A DNA stretch of 61,509 nucleotides from an uncultured Christensenellaceae bacterium (GCA_910587805.1 CAJUNM010000010.1:1-61509), one strand, 5' to 3'; positions 1 to 9,472 are shown, numbered from the stretch's first letter. Made by a program: numbers and translations. Notes: generated by a model from the sequence alone, not told the origin.

Positions 1-1340
1 AGCGCGGCGCGGGCATGGGCGGCGGCAACGACGAGCGCGAGCAAACGCTCAACCAATTGCTCGTCGCTATGGACGGTTTCGAGTCCGACGAACATATCAT
101 CGTAATGGCGGCTACCAACCGTTCCGACGTTCTCGACCCCGCGCTCATGCGTCCGGGCAGATTCGACAGGCAGGTATACGTCAATCTTCCCGACGTTCGC
201 GGCAGAGAGGCGATACTCAAAGTTCACGCGCGCAACAAACCTCTCGCGCCGGATGTAGACTTTAAGCGCATAGCGCAGATAACGATCGGGTTCTCGGGCG
301 CGGACCTCGAAAACATGCTTAACGAGTCGGCAATACTCGCCGCGCGCGATAACCGCACGCGCATTTCCATGGACGATATATTCGAGGCTATCGACAAAGT
401 GGAAATGGGTCCGCCCAAAAAATCTCGGCACGTTACGCCGTTCGATCAGCGCATCACAGCTTATCACGAGGCGGGGCACGCTATCGTCTCGTGCAAGACA
501 AAAGGCTGCGATCCCGTTCAAGAAGTCACTATCATTCCGCGCGGCAATGCGGGCGGCTTTACGATGTACCGTCCCGAAAACGACGGCAACTTCAATACCG
601 TGAGCAAGCTTACGGGCAAGTTGGCGAGCTTGATGGGCGGCAGAGCCGCGGAAGAAATAATAATCGGCGACTACACCATGGGTGCGGTGGGCGATATTCA
701 GCAAGCGACCAACATCGCGCGCAAAATGGTCACTGAATTCGGTATGTCGAGCTTGGTCGGCACGGTCAATTACGGCGGCGGGCAAGAGGTGTTCCTCGGC
801 AGGGATTACCAGACCCAACATTCGTATTCGGAAACTGTCGCCACGCAGATCGATGCGGAGATCAAGCGCTTTATAGACGAAGGGCATCAAACCGCCGTTA
901 AGGTGCTTACGGAAAACCGTAAGATTTTGGATACGATGGCGCGCGTGCTCATAGAGTGCGAAACGATCTACAGCGAAGAAGTCGAAATGATAATAAACGG
1001 CGCATCGCCCGACGAGGTGAAAGCGGCGCTCGGCGAGCGGCTCAAAAACAAAGCGGAGCGAAAAGTCGAAATGGAAAAAGCGCCCGTGCAAAAGCTGTCG
1101 GATATGGACGTTATAAAGCGTCCCGAAACAAACGCCGCACCGCCGCGCACCGACGATCGAGCAAAAACCGATGCGGTCGAAAATGCGGCAGAAAAACCCG
1201 ATGATGTCGACAAACCGACGGATGCATCGGATATAACGGGAACGACGAACATCGATAACACGGTCGGCAAGGCGGCTGCGCCGCGCAAAAAGCCGATCAA
1301 GCGCGTCGACGACAAAGACGACGATAAAAAAAGTAAATAA
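1..1340 (+). CDS. ftsH: FtsH, ATP-dependent zinc metalloprotease (3' part)
   Basis: This membrane-anchored AAA+ protease extracts and degrades membrane and regulatory proteins. The window opens inside the AAA+ module, so the N-terminal membrane segments and Walker motifs are missing; the frame is already open at base 3 (RGAGMGGGNDEREQTLNQLL). RPGRFDRQ supplies the arginine-finger region, HEAGH (465-479) is the zinc-protease site, and the Asp in AVGDIQQAT (about 684-710) is the expected third zinc ligand. The last ~100 residues are a low-complexity tail rich in Lys, Asp, Pro and Ala, ending in DDKDDDKKSK; this is longer than most FtsH tails. The identity is clear; only the 5' truncation limits it. 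Confidence 0.97.
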   Translation, partial: RGAGMGGGNDEREQTLNQLLVAMDGFESDEHIIVMAATNRSDVLDPALMRPGRFDRQVYVNLPDVRGREAILKVHARNKPLAPDVDFKRIAQITIGFSGADLENMLNESAILAARDNRTRISMDDIFEAIDKVEMGPPKKSRHVTPFDQRITAYHEAGHAIVSCKTKGCDPVQEVTIIPRGNAGGFTMYRPENDGNFNTVSKLTGKLASLMGGRAAEEIIIGDYTMGAVGDIQQATNIARKMVTEFGMSSLVGTVNYGGGQEVFLGRDYQTQHSYSETVATQIDAEIKRFIDEGHQTAVKVLTENRKILDTMARVLIECETIYSEEVEMIINGASPDEVKAALGERLKNKAERKVEMEKAPVQKLSDMDVIKRPETNAAPPRTDDRAKTDAVENAAEKPDDVDKPTDASDITGTTNIDNTVGKAAAPRKKPIKRVDDKDDDKKSK

Positions 1341-1358
1341 TTCGGACGGAAGAATATC

Positions 1359-2069
1359 ATGGCAAAATCAAACAAAAGTTCAAACAGCGTAACGGTAACA
1401 AATACTGCGTCGAGACGCGCCGCGAACATCGTAATGTTCGTGGTCATAGGTCTTGCCGCGCTCATCCTGATAGCGGTCGCGGCGCTTTCCGCGGTGCGTA
1501 TCGATCCCATCGAAAAGATCGGTAAGCCCGCGCGTTACGATTTCTATGATGCCGGCGGAGAAAGTTCTACGATTTCCGTGAGCGGCGACGATGCGAGCGC
1601 GTTGCGCGTTGCGCTCGACAAAATGGACTTTTCCATCATGAGCGCGATACTGCAAGGGCATTGGGATTATTCGTATAATTTCATGCGCGACGCGGAAGGA
1701 GAAAAGGACGAAATCCTCGGCGCTCAGGCGTTTTTGAAAACCCCGGGTGAAAACGAGTACATGGTCGAATTCGTGTACGACGACGTCAAGAACGATCGCG
1801 GCACGCTCGATATGTCAACGGCGCAGTCAATAGAAGTCGACGGCGAGACGGTCTACTTCGACAGACTTAAGGTAATTATCGGCAACACCGACGGCAAGAT
1901 CGGAACGATCACCATGTGGCCGTATATCGATGCGCGCACCGTCAACACCTCGACCGACGATGAGTTTTCGGCGGTTACGTACTATGTGACGGGCATCACC
2001 GTAAGAGCGGACACCACGGAAACATACGCGGCGCTCGCGCAATACGCAAACGGTTTCAAGCGTCCGTAG
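1359..2069 (+). CDS. single-pass membrane-anchored protein of unknown function
   Basis: I do not recognise this 236-residue protein. After a short basic, Ser/Thr/Asn-rich N-terminus there is one strong membrane segment (about residues 25-50, ending LIAVAALSAV). An extracytoplasmic domain of about 185 residues follows, without cysteines or a recognisable catalytic motif. It starts 18 bases after the ftsH stop with only a weak GGAAG ribosome site and is followed by a terminator, so it is probably co-transcribed with ftsH. A role near the FtsH complex or in envelope quality control would be inference from position only. Confidence 0.75.
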   Translation: MAKSNKSSNSVTVTNTASRRAANIVMFVVIGLAALILIAVAALSAVRIDPIEKIGKPARYDFYDAGGESSTISVSGDDASALRVALDKMDFSIMSAILQGHWDYSYNFMRDAEGEKDEILGAQAFLKTPGENEYMVEFVYDDVKNDRGTLDMSTAQSIEVDGETVYFDRLKVIIGNTDGKIGTITMWPYIDARTVNTSTDDEFSAVTYYVTGITVRADTTETYAALAQYANGFKRP

Positions 2070-2091
2070 TTAGGCGCACTTATACAAAATC

Positions 2092-2111
2092 ACCGCGTAA
2101 GCGGTTTTTTT
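2092..2111 (+). terminator. rho-independent terminator after the ftsH operon
   Basis: A short GC-rich hairpin pairs ACCGC (2092-2096) with GCGGT (2101-2105) around a GTAA loop, followed by a run of seven T. It lies 22 bases after the stop of the membrane protein gene. Confidence 0.7.
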
Positions 2112-2181
2112 GTTTACGGTTTATCGGAACCGAAATAATTTTTGCCGCGGCTCGAACGCGTCGCGCAATTAGGGAGCAGGC

Positions 2182-2907
2182 ATGGAGTACATAGACGAAA
2201 TAGGAATGATATCGCCCGAGGGAAGACCGCTCGGGATAAAAACGGCGTTGACGACGTTCAGCAGACACTTGTTCGACGAGCTGGTTTCGCGTACGGGCGC
2301 AAAACGCCTTTGCACGCTTGCCGGCGCGATAGAAGTGGAGCTGTACACTTTTACGGAACACGGGAGTACGTACGGCGTGTATATGAGTCCCGTGGGCGCG
2401 CCCGCGGCGGTGTGCGCGCTCGAGCAGGTAGGCGCGTGCGGAGTGGAACGGTTTGTAGCGTTCGGTATCTGCGGCGCGCTTACCGACGTTTCGGTGCGCA
2501 GTATCGTCGTGCCGACGCGTTCTTTGCGCGACGAGGGCACGAGCAAAAGCTACGCCGCCCCGAGCGAGTTTATCGAACTCGAAAATGCGGAATACGTAAG
2601 AACGAAACTGACGTCTTACGGCATAGACTGCGCCGTCGGCGGTTGCTGGACTACGGACGCGTTCTACCGCGAAACGCGCAGCGCGGTCGATAACGCCGTG
2701 GCGCGCGGGTGTATAGCGGTGGATATGGAGAGCGCGGCATTGCAAGCGGCGTGCGATTATCGCGGCAAGGAGTTTTACACGTTTTTTATAACCGCGGACA
2801 GTCTTGCCGGCGATAAATGGGAACCGAATTATATCCTCGATCCCACGGCTACCGATGCGGAATCGGCGATCGTTGCGGCGGCGGTAAGGCTTGCCGAGGA
2901 GTTTTGA
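2182..2907 (+). CDS. nucleoside phosphorylase (PNP/uridine phosphorylase family)
   Basis: This 241-residue protein cleaves a nucleoside with phosphate to give free base and (deoxy)ribose-1-phosphate in nucleoside salvage. Family signs are the glycine-rich FGICGAL segment after a central strand, the TTDAFYRET stretch, and the VDMESAAL motif near residue 180, where the Met-Glu pair binds the ribose. Length fits the trimeric/hexameric PNP_UDP_1 family. The exact substrate (uridine or purine) cannot be decided by eye. The start is the ATG after GGGAGCAGGC. The next gene starts one base after its stop, so the two are probably translationally coupled. Confidence 0.85.
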   Translation: MEYIDEIGMISPEGRPLGIKTALTTFSRHLFDELVSRTGAKRLCTLAGAIEVELYTFTEHGSTYGVYMSPVGAPAAVCALEQVGACGVERFVAFGICGALTDVSVRSIVVPTRSLRDEGTSKSYAAPSEFIELENAEYVRTKLTSYGIDCAVGGCWTTDAFYRETRSAVDNAVARGCIAVDMESAALQAACDYRGKEFYTFFITADSLAGDKWEPNYILDPTATDAESAIVAAAVRLAEEF

Positions 2908-2908
2908 T

Positions 2909-3850
2909 ATGAACGTGATACAGACCGTAAAAGAACTGTTCGAGCCGACTTTCGAGGCGATAGGCGACAGCGAATTAAAATACGAACTGAAACGCGAGCT
3001 TTTATATAATCTTTACTGCTTTGCGTGCGCGGTGTATCCCGGGTACGTGGCTGCGCCGTGCAATACGCTTTTCGAGTACGGCTGCTGCTTTTTGATCGAA
3101 CCGGAGCGTCATCCCGATTACGATAAAAACGATCCCGAATTTACGCGTACTGCGGCGAGTTCGGACGTTTTGAGCGGCGGCGGCAGGTGGTATTCGCGTC
3201 GCGGCAAGGACTTTATAAAATACGATTTCGGCTCGGCGCTGTTCGAGCGCATGCTCAATGCGGGCGTGATCCCGCCGCAGGACAGAGCGCCTATAGCGGC
3301 GCTGTCGCTGTATAAGGCGGTGTACCTGTGCGCCAATATGTTCAAGAAATTGCGCCCGTTGTGGTACACTTATTATTTTTATCTCGACGCGACCAACGAA
3401 GAACCGGATGAGGAATACGACGGTAAATTGTGGGAGCTGTTGCACACCGAGCCTGTGTATCGCGACGCTATGTATGTCAAAGGCTCTATGCTCATAGGCG
3501 ACGAGGCAGAGCTGGGCGCGGGCAAGCTGTGCGATTTTTACATGCCGTTCATTCAATACCGCAGAACTCATATATTCGACATGTTCGAGCAAAAAATGCA
3601 GAGCGACGTGGACTTCGTTGCCGAATACTCGGGCGAAATGCTCAAGCTATACCCCGAAAATACGAGCTTAATGAATTGGAACGCTGCGGCGCGTTCGGAG
3701 ACCGTCGCGCGCGACCGCGACGAAAAGGCGCTTGCCGAACTGATAATAGACTTGCGCGACTATACAACGCACGCAAGTTCGCCCGTGCTCGATAAATACT
3801 TAAAGCTCGCCGAGCTGATGCAAAAACAACTGAAATCGGGCGGACAATAA
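2909..3850 (+). CDS. conserved-looking protein of unknown function
   Basis: I do not recognise this protein (313 residues from the ATG at 2909). It is soluble, rich in Tyr, Phe and Asp/Glu, with no signal peptide or clear motif; the overall character is alpha-helical. A TTG codon 18 bases upstream in frame is also possible, but the ATG is preferred because GAGGAG lies 7 bases before it. The gene follows the nucleoside phosphorylase stop by one base, suggesting a two-gene operon and a possible link to nucleoside metabolism. That link is inferred only from spacing. Confidence 0.7.
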   Translation: MNVIQTVKELFEPTFEAIGDSELKYELKRELLYNLYCFACAVYPGYVAAPCNTLFEYGCCFLIEPERHPDYDKNDPEFTRTAASSDVLSGGGRWYSRRGKDFIKYDFGSALFERMLNAGVIPPQDRAPIAALSLYKAVYLCANMFKKLRPLWYTYYFYLDATNEEPDEEYDGKLWELLHTEPVYRDAMYVKGSMLIGDEAELGAGKLCDFYMPFIQYRRTHIFDMFEQKMQSDVDFVAEYSGEMLKLYPENTSLMNWNAAARSETVARDRDEKALAELIIDLRDYTTHASSPVLDKYLKLAELMQKQLKSGGQ

Positions 3851-3856
3851 ACTTGT

Positions 3857-3885
3857 TTGACAAAAATTAAAATATGTGATAGTAT
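3857..3885 (+). promoter_or_regulatory. sigma-70-type promoter for the LRR lipoprotein gene
   Basis: TTGACA (3857-3862) and TAGTAT (3880-3885) are separated by 17 bases. The expected start is near 3892, about 27 bases upstream of the ATG, leaving room for the GGAGGAAGG ribosome site. Confidence 0.7.
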
Positions 3886-3918
3886 TGTGCTGTAAAAAAT
3901 TCGGAGGAAGGAATTCTC

Positions 3919-5193
3919 ATGAAAAGAAAAATAACGTCTGTTGTATGCGCGGCGGCTTTGGCTGTTTGCGCTGTCGGGTTCGTCGCTTGCGACAAAGAAA
4001 CGCCGCATGAGCACTCTTTCTCGTCGGGTTGGACGAGCGACGCTACGCATCATTGGCATACAGCAACCTGCGAGCATACCGACGAGCAGGGCGATAAAGC
4101 GTTACATATTTTCGACGGCGATAAATGTATCGTTTGCAAATACGAAGAAACGGAACTACCCGTCGAACCCGAACACGACAGTCATACGTTCGTAAATTAT
4201 GTGTACAATAACGACGCTACGTGCGAAGCGGACGGTACGGAAACAGCCAAATGCACGGGCTGTGACGAAACCGATACGCGCACTAAAGTCGGTTCGCGTA
4301 CCGATCATATATATGTGAATTATCAATGCAAGTTTTGCGAGACGCTCGATCCGAACGCGCCTATCGCTCAAGGCTTGACTTTCGGCGAGGTGATCGGCGA
4401 GAACACGGAAGTAATCGGTTACGAAGTGACCGATTATTCGGCGGACGTAGCCGATCTTATTATCATTCCGTCGGAATACGACGGAAAACCCGTTGTCGGC
4501 ATTGCGGGATGCGCGTTTGACGATAAAGATATTCGTACGGTAGTCATACCGAATACCGTGGAGTATATCGGCATAACGGCTTTTCGTTTTTCGGGATTGA
4601 CGAGCGTACGTATTCCGCACAGTGTAAAATCAATAGGCGTCGGCGCGTTTATGAGCTGTACGGGGTTGACGAGCATAGTCGTTCCCGATTCGGTTGAAGA
4701 GATCGGCGAGGGCGCGTTTGCTTGCGGAAATTACGGTGTGAGCAGTGTATTGACGAGCTTGTCGGTAGAGGAAGGAAACGCGAGGTACGCAGGGATCGGC
4801 AATTGCATTGTCGATACGCAAACGAAAACTTTGGTAGGCGCGTGCGGAACAAGCGTGTTGCCGACAGACGGCAGCATAGAGAAGATCGGCGCATATACGT
4901 TTATGTATTGCGACAAACTTACGCAAATAACGATACCGAACGGCGTTACGGAGATTGACGGATCGGCATTCTGCGGTTGCGAAAATCTTTCGATCGTATA
5001 TATTCCGAAGACTGTCGCAGCAATCGCCGACAGTGCGTTCATGCAATGCGAAAAACTTGTCGTAGAGTATGCGGGCACGATAGAAGAATGGCACGCCATA
5101 CGCAAGATCGTAGTCGAAGATACACGCGAAGAACACAAGGTAAAATGCACAAACGGCGAAACTACGTTTTTTGAAAATAATCCGAACGAATAA
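3919..5193 (+). CDS. surface lipoprotein with LRR_5 (BspA-like) leucine-rich repeats
   Basis: This 424-residue predicted lipoprotein has a basic N-terminus, a hydrophobic segment and the lipobox VGFVAC (Cys near residue 24). After it comes a His/Cys-rich region (about residues 30-145) with repeated H..F / C..C modules such as THHWHTATCEH and CIVCKYEE, a pattern seen in surface proteins of gut clostridia. Residues ~175-390 carry BspA/LRR_5 repeats of the form 'VVIPNTVEYIGITAF'. BspA-like repeats usually mediate adhesion or protein contacts, but the partner cannot be predicted. It has its own promoter. Downstream there is only half of a terminator-like palindrome (see findings). Confidence 0.85.
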   Translation: MKRKITSVVCAAALAVCAVGFVACDKETPHEHSFSSGWTSDATHHWHTATCEHTDEQGDKALHIFDGDKCIVCKYEETELPVEPEHDSHTFVNYVYNNDATCEADGTETAKCTGCDETDTRTKVGSRTDHIYVNYQCKFCETLDPNAPIAQGLTFGEVIGENTEVIGYEVTDYSADVADLIIIPSEYDGKPVVGIAGCAFDDKDIRTVVIPNTVEYIGITAFRFSGLTSVRIPHSVKSIGVGAFMSCTGLTSIVVPDSVEEIGEGAFACGNYGVSSVLTSLSVEEGNARYAGIGNCIVDTQTKTLVGACGTSVLPTDGSIEKIGAYTFMYCDKLTQITIPNGVTEIDGSAFCGCENLSIVYIPKTVAAIADSAFMQCEKLVVEYAGTIEEWHAIRKIVVEDTREEHKVKCTNGETTFFENNPNE

Positions 5194-5566
5194 TAAAAAA
5201 TCCCGAGAGCATAAGCGAAACTTAATATTATTGTACGCACGCGAGTTCGCCCATGCTCTATAAGCAAAAACGAAGATAAAAACAAACGGAGAAACACCTC
5301 TGATTTTGTTCCGTGCGTTAAAACGAAATAAAATTCATAAGTTCGATAATACGATAATTAAATAAGATTTGCGTACAAACGGACTAAATTATCGGTTGAG
5401 TACGCGTACGACTGCGGGTTGTAAGTAATTTTTTTGTTGTGCTTGCATTGCCGTATTTTGCGCATGAAAATTGCGGATTTTTGTGGAAATGTGTAAGAAA
5501 AAGTACGATTAAGGGTAAATACTACTATAAATCGAGGAAATTCAAATAACGGTTGAGTTGGAAATA
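5194..5566. other. AT-rich intergenic stretch without a supported gene
   Basis: This stretch of about 370 bases has many stops in all frames and no ribosome site leading into a convincing frame. Bases 5203-5217 resemble one arm of the terminator at 9131-9160 without its partner arm. No tRNA, repeat array or other structured element was recognised. Confidence 0.5.
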
Positions 5567-5595
5567 TTGCATGCCGGCGTTGCAAATGGTATAAT
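5567..5595 (+). promoter_or_regulatory. sigma-70-type promoter for the HTH membrane regulator
   Basis: TTGCAT (5567-5572), a 17-base spacer and a perfect TATAAT (5590-5595) predict a start near 5602, giving a leader of about 26 bases with the GTGAGG ribosome site. Confidence 0.75.
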
Positions 5596-5627
5596 GAGTG
5601 TACAAACAACTCGACGTGAGGAATGAA

Positions 5628-6530
5628 ATGAATGTCGCAAACAAAATCGTAAAATTAAGAAAAGCCAAAGGTATGACGCAGAGCGATCTCGGCAAGGAAC
5701 TAAACGTGACTTACCAAGCCGTGTCGAAGTGGGAACGCGACGAATCGCAGCCCGATTTCGATACCATATGCAAAATAGCAAAGATATTCGGAGTGCCCAT
5801 ATCGTATTTTGAAAACGACGGGTGCGATACCGACGAAGCGGCAGCCGCGGACGGAGCATGCGGCGTTGCGACCGAACGAGACGAACAATCATGCGCCGAT
5901 GAAAAAGCCGATATGTTGGGAGTTTGCACAGCGTGCGGCAGGATATTGAGAGACGGCGATCAAGACGGTACGGACGGGAAACTGCTTTGTAAGGCGTGTG
6001 CGGCGCAAGCGCGCGCAAAAGCCGAAAAAGCTCGGCTCGAGGAAGAACGGGTAAAGGCGGATAAAATAAAAAAGCAAGCCGCGGCGGAAGCGAACATGCG
6101 AGCAAAGTTCACAAAGCGCGTAGCGCTTGCGTGCGCGATAGGCGGACTTATCGCGCTGGGATCGCTTATTACCTTTGTAATAGGCGCGGTGTACGACGAC
6201 GGAACAGTGGGCGTTACGATGTCGGTGTGTATGTGTATATTCGTGCCGATCATGGTATTCACTTGGGTATTTCAGTTATTTTGGGACGGCGTTGCGCGTT
6301 CAGTAACTTGTTGGGGCATGCAAGTGATCAAGCTGCCCGGGATAATATTTTCCGCCGACTTGGACGGACTGATATTCTTGATAGTAATGAAGATATTGTT
6401 AACGGCGCTGTCTTGGATCATTTCGATTTTGCTGATATGCGCAACGTCGATACTCGGAATGATAGTGAGCGTTTTCACGTTCATTCAGTTATTGATCAAA
6501 ATACATAGGAAAGACGAAGATATTTTATAA
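5628..6530 (+). CDS. membrane-anchored XRE/Cro-type HTH regulator with zinc ribbon
   Basis: The 300-residue protein opens with an XRE-family DNA-binding domain (about residues 1-65; TQSDLGKELNVTYQAVSKWE is the helix-turn-helix). A CxxC...CxxC zinc-ribbon-like segment follows (CTACG and CKAC, about 98-125), then a charged helix and about four membrane segments filling the C-terminal half. DNA binding and membrane embedding in one chain suggest a one-component regulator that senses envelope state, or a sequestered repressor; this is inference. The ATG at 5628 is chosen because GTGAGG lies just upstream; a GTG 30 bases earlier lies within the first bases of the transcript region. It is followed after 11 bases by the large lipoprotein gene, so they likely form an operon. 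Confidence 0.8.
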   Translation: MNVANKIVKLRKAKGMTQSDLGKELNVTYQAVSKWERDESQPDFDTICKIAKIFGVPISYFENDGCDTDEAAAADGACGVATERDEQSCADEKADMLGVCTACGRILRDGDQDGTDGKLLCKACAAQARAKAEKARLEEERVKADKIKKQAAAEANMRAKFTKRVALACAIGGLIALGSLITFVIGAVYDDGTVGVTMSVCMCIFVPIMVFTWVFQLFWDGVARSVTCWGMQVIKLPGIIFSADLDGLIFLIVMKILLTALSWIISILLICATSILGMIVSVFTFIQLLIKIHRKDEDIL

Positions 6531-6541
6531 GGAGAATATAA

Positions 6542-9121
6542 ATGAAAAGTAAAGCTCTTTTATCGGTACTTTGTACCGTCGCGGCGTGTTTTGTCGCCGC
6601 ATTCGTGTTTTCGGCATGCGGGGATAAGCCCGACAACGAAGGTCCTAACGCGCTCGAGATCGAAGGCGTTACGTTCGAGTCGGCAACGTACGATTACGAC
6701 GGCGCGGAAAAAGTATTGCAAGTGACGGGCGAGATACCGCAAGGCGTGACCGTCGAGTATGACGGCAACAAAGGTACAAACGCAGGCGTATACAACGCTA
6801 CGGCTACGCTTTCCGGCTCGGGGTACAAAACGAAGCGGCTTTCCGCGACGCTCACTATCGAAAAGCTCGATTACGACATGTCGGGCGTGCATTGGCAATA
6901 CGTCGAGTACACTTTCGACGGCGACGAAAAGAGCGTTGCGCTTATCGGAGATTTTCCGCAGGGCGTGTCCGTAAAAAAGTATAACGATGCGGCGGCAATC
7001 GATGCGGGAGATTATACGGCTACCGCTATATTCGATTACGACACCGTAAACCACAATGCGCCCGTCGTATCGCCGTTGGATTGGTCGATAGCAAAAGCGC
7101 GGATAACGGGCGTGGAGCTTGTAGGCGCAACCGTCGAATACGATTCCAAACCGCATTCTCTACGTATAACGGGCAATCTGCATTCGTCGGTAAACGTAGT
7201 ATACTATTACGACGGCGTTATTGCCGAAAGCGTGACCGAAGTCGGGCGGCACGAAGTGAAATGCGTGCTTTCGGGAAAGAACCACGTAACAGAGGAACTG
7301 AATGCGGTATTGACGATAAAGGCTACCGAGGAACTGCTGTTTTGCGCAGCGCTCGACGGCACGGTTTGTTTTCAAAATTCGCTTGACGGCAATAAGCTTT
7401 ACAAGTCGACGGCAACGGGCGTGAAAAAGATAAGCAACGATACGCCAGATTCGTTCGTGAGCTTTGCGTCGACTTTGTACTATTTCGATAGAAGCGTGTG
7501 GACTAAATCTATAAAAAGCTATGACGGCAATTCAACGAATACGCTTTATTCTCAGTCGGGCGAATATATCGCAACCGACGGAAGCTACATATATTATGCT
7601 GTGAACTCCTTGTTCGATAAATCCGGCAACGGGATATACAGACTGCCCGTAACGCCGACTGACGACGCCGAGCCGCAACGGCTTGCCGCATGCGAGGCGA
7701 AATATCTCGTTTATTGCAACGGATACATTTACTATTCCGCGTCGTCGGATAAAAGTTATTTATACCGCGTTGCGACGGGCGGCGGAACGCCGGAACGTAT
7801 AATGGAAGAGTCTGTGTCCGATCTGATCGCCGATCAAACTGCGGTATACTTCAACGCCGCAAAACAGATCGCAGGCGTAATAGACATAGCCAAAGCCGTG
7901 TATAAATACGATACGGTAAAGTCGGTTGCCGTAAAACTCACTACTGATGCAGGCAAGTATCTCGTCAAGCTCGGCGGATATATTTATTACGTAAATAACG
8001 ATAAGCTAACGTCGGCTGTTTTCGGCGACGGTATTTACAGAGTGTCGGCAGATCTGACCGCCGATAGTTCTTTGCCGGGTGAGAAAGTACTGTCCGCAGA
8101 TAATAACGGGTATTGTTCGCTATCTGCCGACGGATCTAATCTATACTATTACAAGCTTAACGACAAGCATTTATACAAGTATTCGGTGAGCGGAAAGACC
8201 GAAACCGATGTTATGGCGGGATTTGTGCCGCCCGAAGAAACAACGATACCGATCGGGTTCTCCAATCTTACTGCGCACAACGGCGAGATCTATTATACCA
8301 ACCCTAACGATTCGAGCGCGCTTTACAAGTACGATCCGAATACGGGCAACACGTTGCGCGTGATCTCGTCGGGAGTATCGGGATTTTATTTCGACGGCGA
8401 TTATATGTACTATAACACTTTCGTAGTTACGAACTATGCGTTTTGGCGTATTAACTTGAAGACCAACGTCGTCGAAAAGCTTTCGTCAAAGAGATACGAA
8501 AATCTCAAGTTTGTTGACGGTACGGTTTACGGTGTCAATTACGGATTGAGTAAGAATATAATTTGCTCGTTCGATGCGGACATGAGCGAAGTGAACGAGA
8601 TTTACTCTGATAAACCCGCCAACATAGTAGGGTTTGAGAAGATCGGCAATGATTTTTATTTTATCATGAACCCTAAAATCGGCTATCAATATATCTATAA
8701 GTATGATGCTGTTACGGGTACGGCGTCGGACTTAAACGGAATAAAAGCAAAGAACCTTGCGTACTTCGGGAACAGACTGTATTATTACGCAAGCGACGAT
8801 AATCTCAAATCGTGCGATCTCGACGGCGGCGACATAAGAGTGCACAGTGAAAACGTGTCGATAAACTATATGCGCATAATCGGGAATAAGCTTTATTTTT
8901 CGTCGGAGAGTAAGACCAAAGGTTTGTTTGTGCTCGATACCGCGAGCGGCGCGGTAGATCGTATAGATTCCGTGCCTGCCAACGGCGTTGACGAAATAAA
9001 CGGTAAACTATATTGGCTGAGATCGGTTGTGACTTATGCCGCGGCGCAGCCGGTTCAGTCGAGTGATTACGACTGCCGACTTTATTGTTACGACGGATAC
9101 ACCGTGAAAAAAGTCGCATAG
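6542..9121 (+). CDS. large lipoprotein with MBG-like modules and a beta-propeller-type repeat region
   Basis: This 859-residue predicted lipoprotein has a typical signal with lipobox FVFSAC (Cys near residue 26). Residues ~35-260 hold three tandem modules of about 75 residues of the type 'YDYDGAEKVLQVTGEIPQGV', resembling MBG/bacterial Ig-like repeats. Residues ~270-855 consist of many short repeats with YYY/YYN and 'IYYTNPNDSSALYKYD' patterns, typical of DUF5050/TolB-like beta-propeller lipoproteins of clostridia. There are no catalytic motifs; a ligand-binding or adhesion role on the cell surface is likely. It is co-transcribed with the membrane HTH regulator (11-base gap, AAGGAG site) and ends at a strong terminator. 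Confidence 0.8.
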   Translation: MKSKALLSVLCTVAACFVAAFVFSACGDKPDNEGPNALEIEGVTFESATYDYDGAEKVLQVTGEIPQGVTVEYDGNKGTNAGVYNATATLSGSGYKTKRLSATLTIEKLDYDMSGVHWQYVEYTFDGDEKSVALIGDFPQGVSVKKYNDAAAIDAGDYTATAIFDYDTVNHNAPVVSPLDWSIAKARITGVELVGATVEYDSKPHSLRITGNLHSSVNVVYYYDGVIAESVTEVGRHEVKCVLSGKNHVTEELNAVLTIKATEELLFCAALDGTVCFQNSLDGNKLYKSTATGVKKISNDTPDSFVSFASTLYYFDRSVWTKSIKSYDGNSTNTLYSQSGEYIATDGSYIYYAVNSLFDKSGNGIYRLPVTPTDDAEPQRLAACEAKYLVYCNGYIYYSASSDKSYLYRVATGGGTPERIMEESVSDLIADQTAVYFNAAKQIAGVIDIAKAVYKYDTVKSVAVKLTTDAGKYLVKLGGYIYYVNNDKLTSAVFGDGIYRVSADLTADSSLPGEKVLSADNNGYCSLSADGSNLYYYKLNDKHLYKYSVSGKTETDVMAGFVPPEETTIPIGFSNLTAHNGEIYYTNPNDSSALYKYDPNTGNTLRVISSGVSGFYFDGDYMYYNTFVVTNYAFWRINLKTNVVEKLSSKRYENLKFVDGTVYGVNYGLSKNIICSFDADMSEVNEIYSDKPANIVGFEKIGNDFYFIMNPKIGYQYIYKYDAVTGTASDLNGIKAKNLAYFGNRLYYYASDDNLKSCDLDGGDIRVHSENVSINYMRIIGNKLYFSSESKTKGLFVLDTASGAVDRIDSVPANGVDEINGKLYWLRSVVTYAAAQPVQSSDYDCRLYCYDGYTVKKVA

Positions 9122-9129
9122 TGCGCAAA

Positions 9130-9164
9130 AAGATCCCGAGAGCTTATGCTCTCGGGATCTTTTG
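9130..9164. terminator. bidirectional rho-independent terminator
   Basis: A perfect 13-bp stem pairs AGATCCCGAGAGC (9131-9143) with GCTCTCGGGATCT (9148-9160) around TTAT. It is flanked by A5 on the left and T4 on the right, so it can end transcripts of both convergent neighbours. Confidence 0.9.
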
Positions 9165-9175
9165 TCGAATCATAT

Positions 9176-9472
9176 TTATTTTTTAATGAACGTAAGGCAT
9201 TCCGCAACGCCGTTCTCGGCGGTGGAAACGGTTATGCCGTTGGCAATGCACTTGCATGAGCGATTGAATAGGCAATCCGCGTTGCATGCCACGCATGTGT
9301 CGACGGAATTGTTGGGCTTGCTGAATTCGGCGGCGGCTTCGATGTCGGCGTCGCCCTCGGCTTTTTCGTAAGTCGTGCAGCAAGTGCCTTGCGACACCGC
9401 GATATCCTTGGCACAGCAGCAGTATCCGAAATTGTGCTTGCAGTCTTTCTGTCCGCATTTGAGATCGTACAT
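9176..9472 (-). CDS. DUF1540-type cysteine-rich protein
   Basis: A 98-residue soluble protein with about 14 cysteines. It carries two modules of the DUF1540 pattern: an N-terminal CGQKDCKHNFGYCCCAKDI and a C-terminal CNADCLFNRSCKCIANGI, each followed by a short V/I-rich strand and another Cys. The family probably binds metal; its cellular role is unknown, though members are common in endospore-forming clostridia. The start ATG is preceded by AAGGAGA on the minus strand. It is convergent with the large lipoprotein gene and shares its terminator. Confidence 0.85.
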   Translation of the reverse strand: MYDLKCGQKDCKHNFGYCCCAKDIAVSQGTCCTTYEKAEGDADIEAAAEFSKPNNSVDTCVACNADCLFNRSCKCIANGITVSTAENGVAECLTFIKK

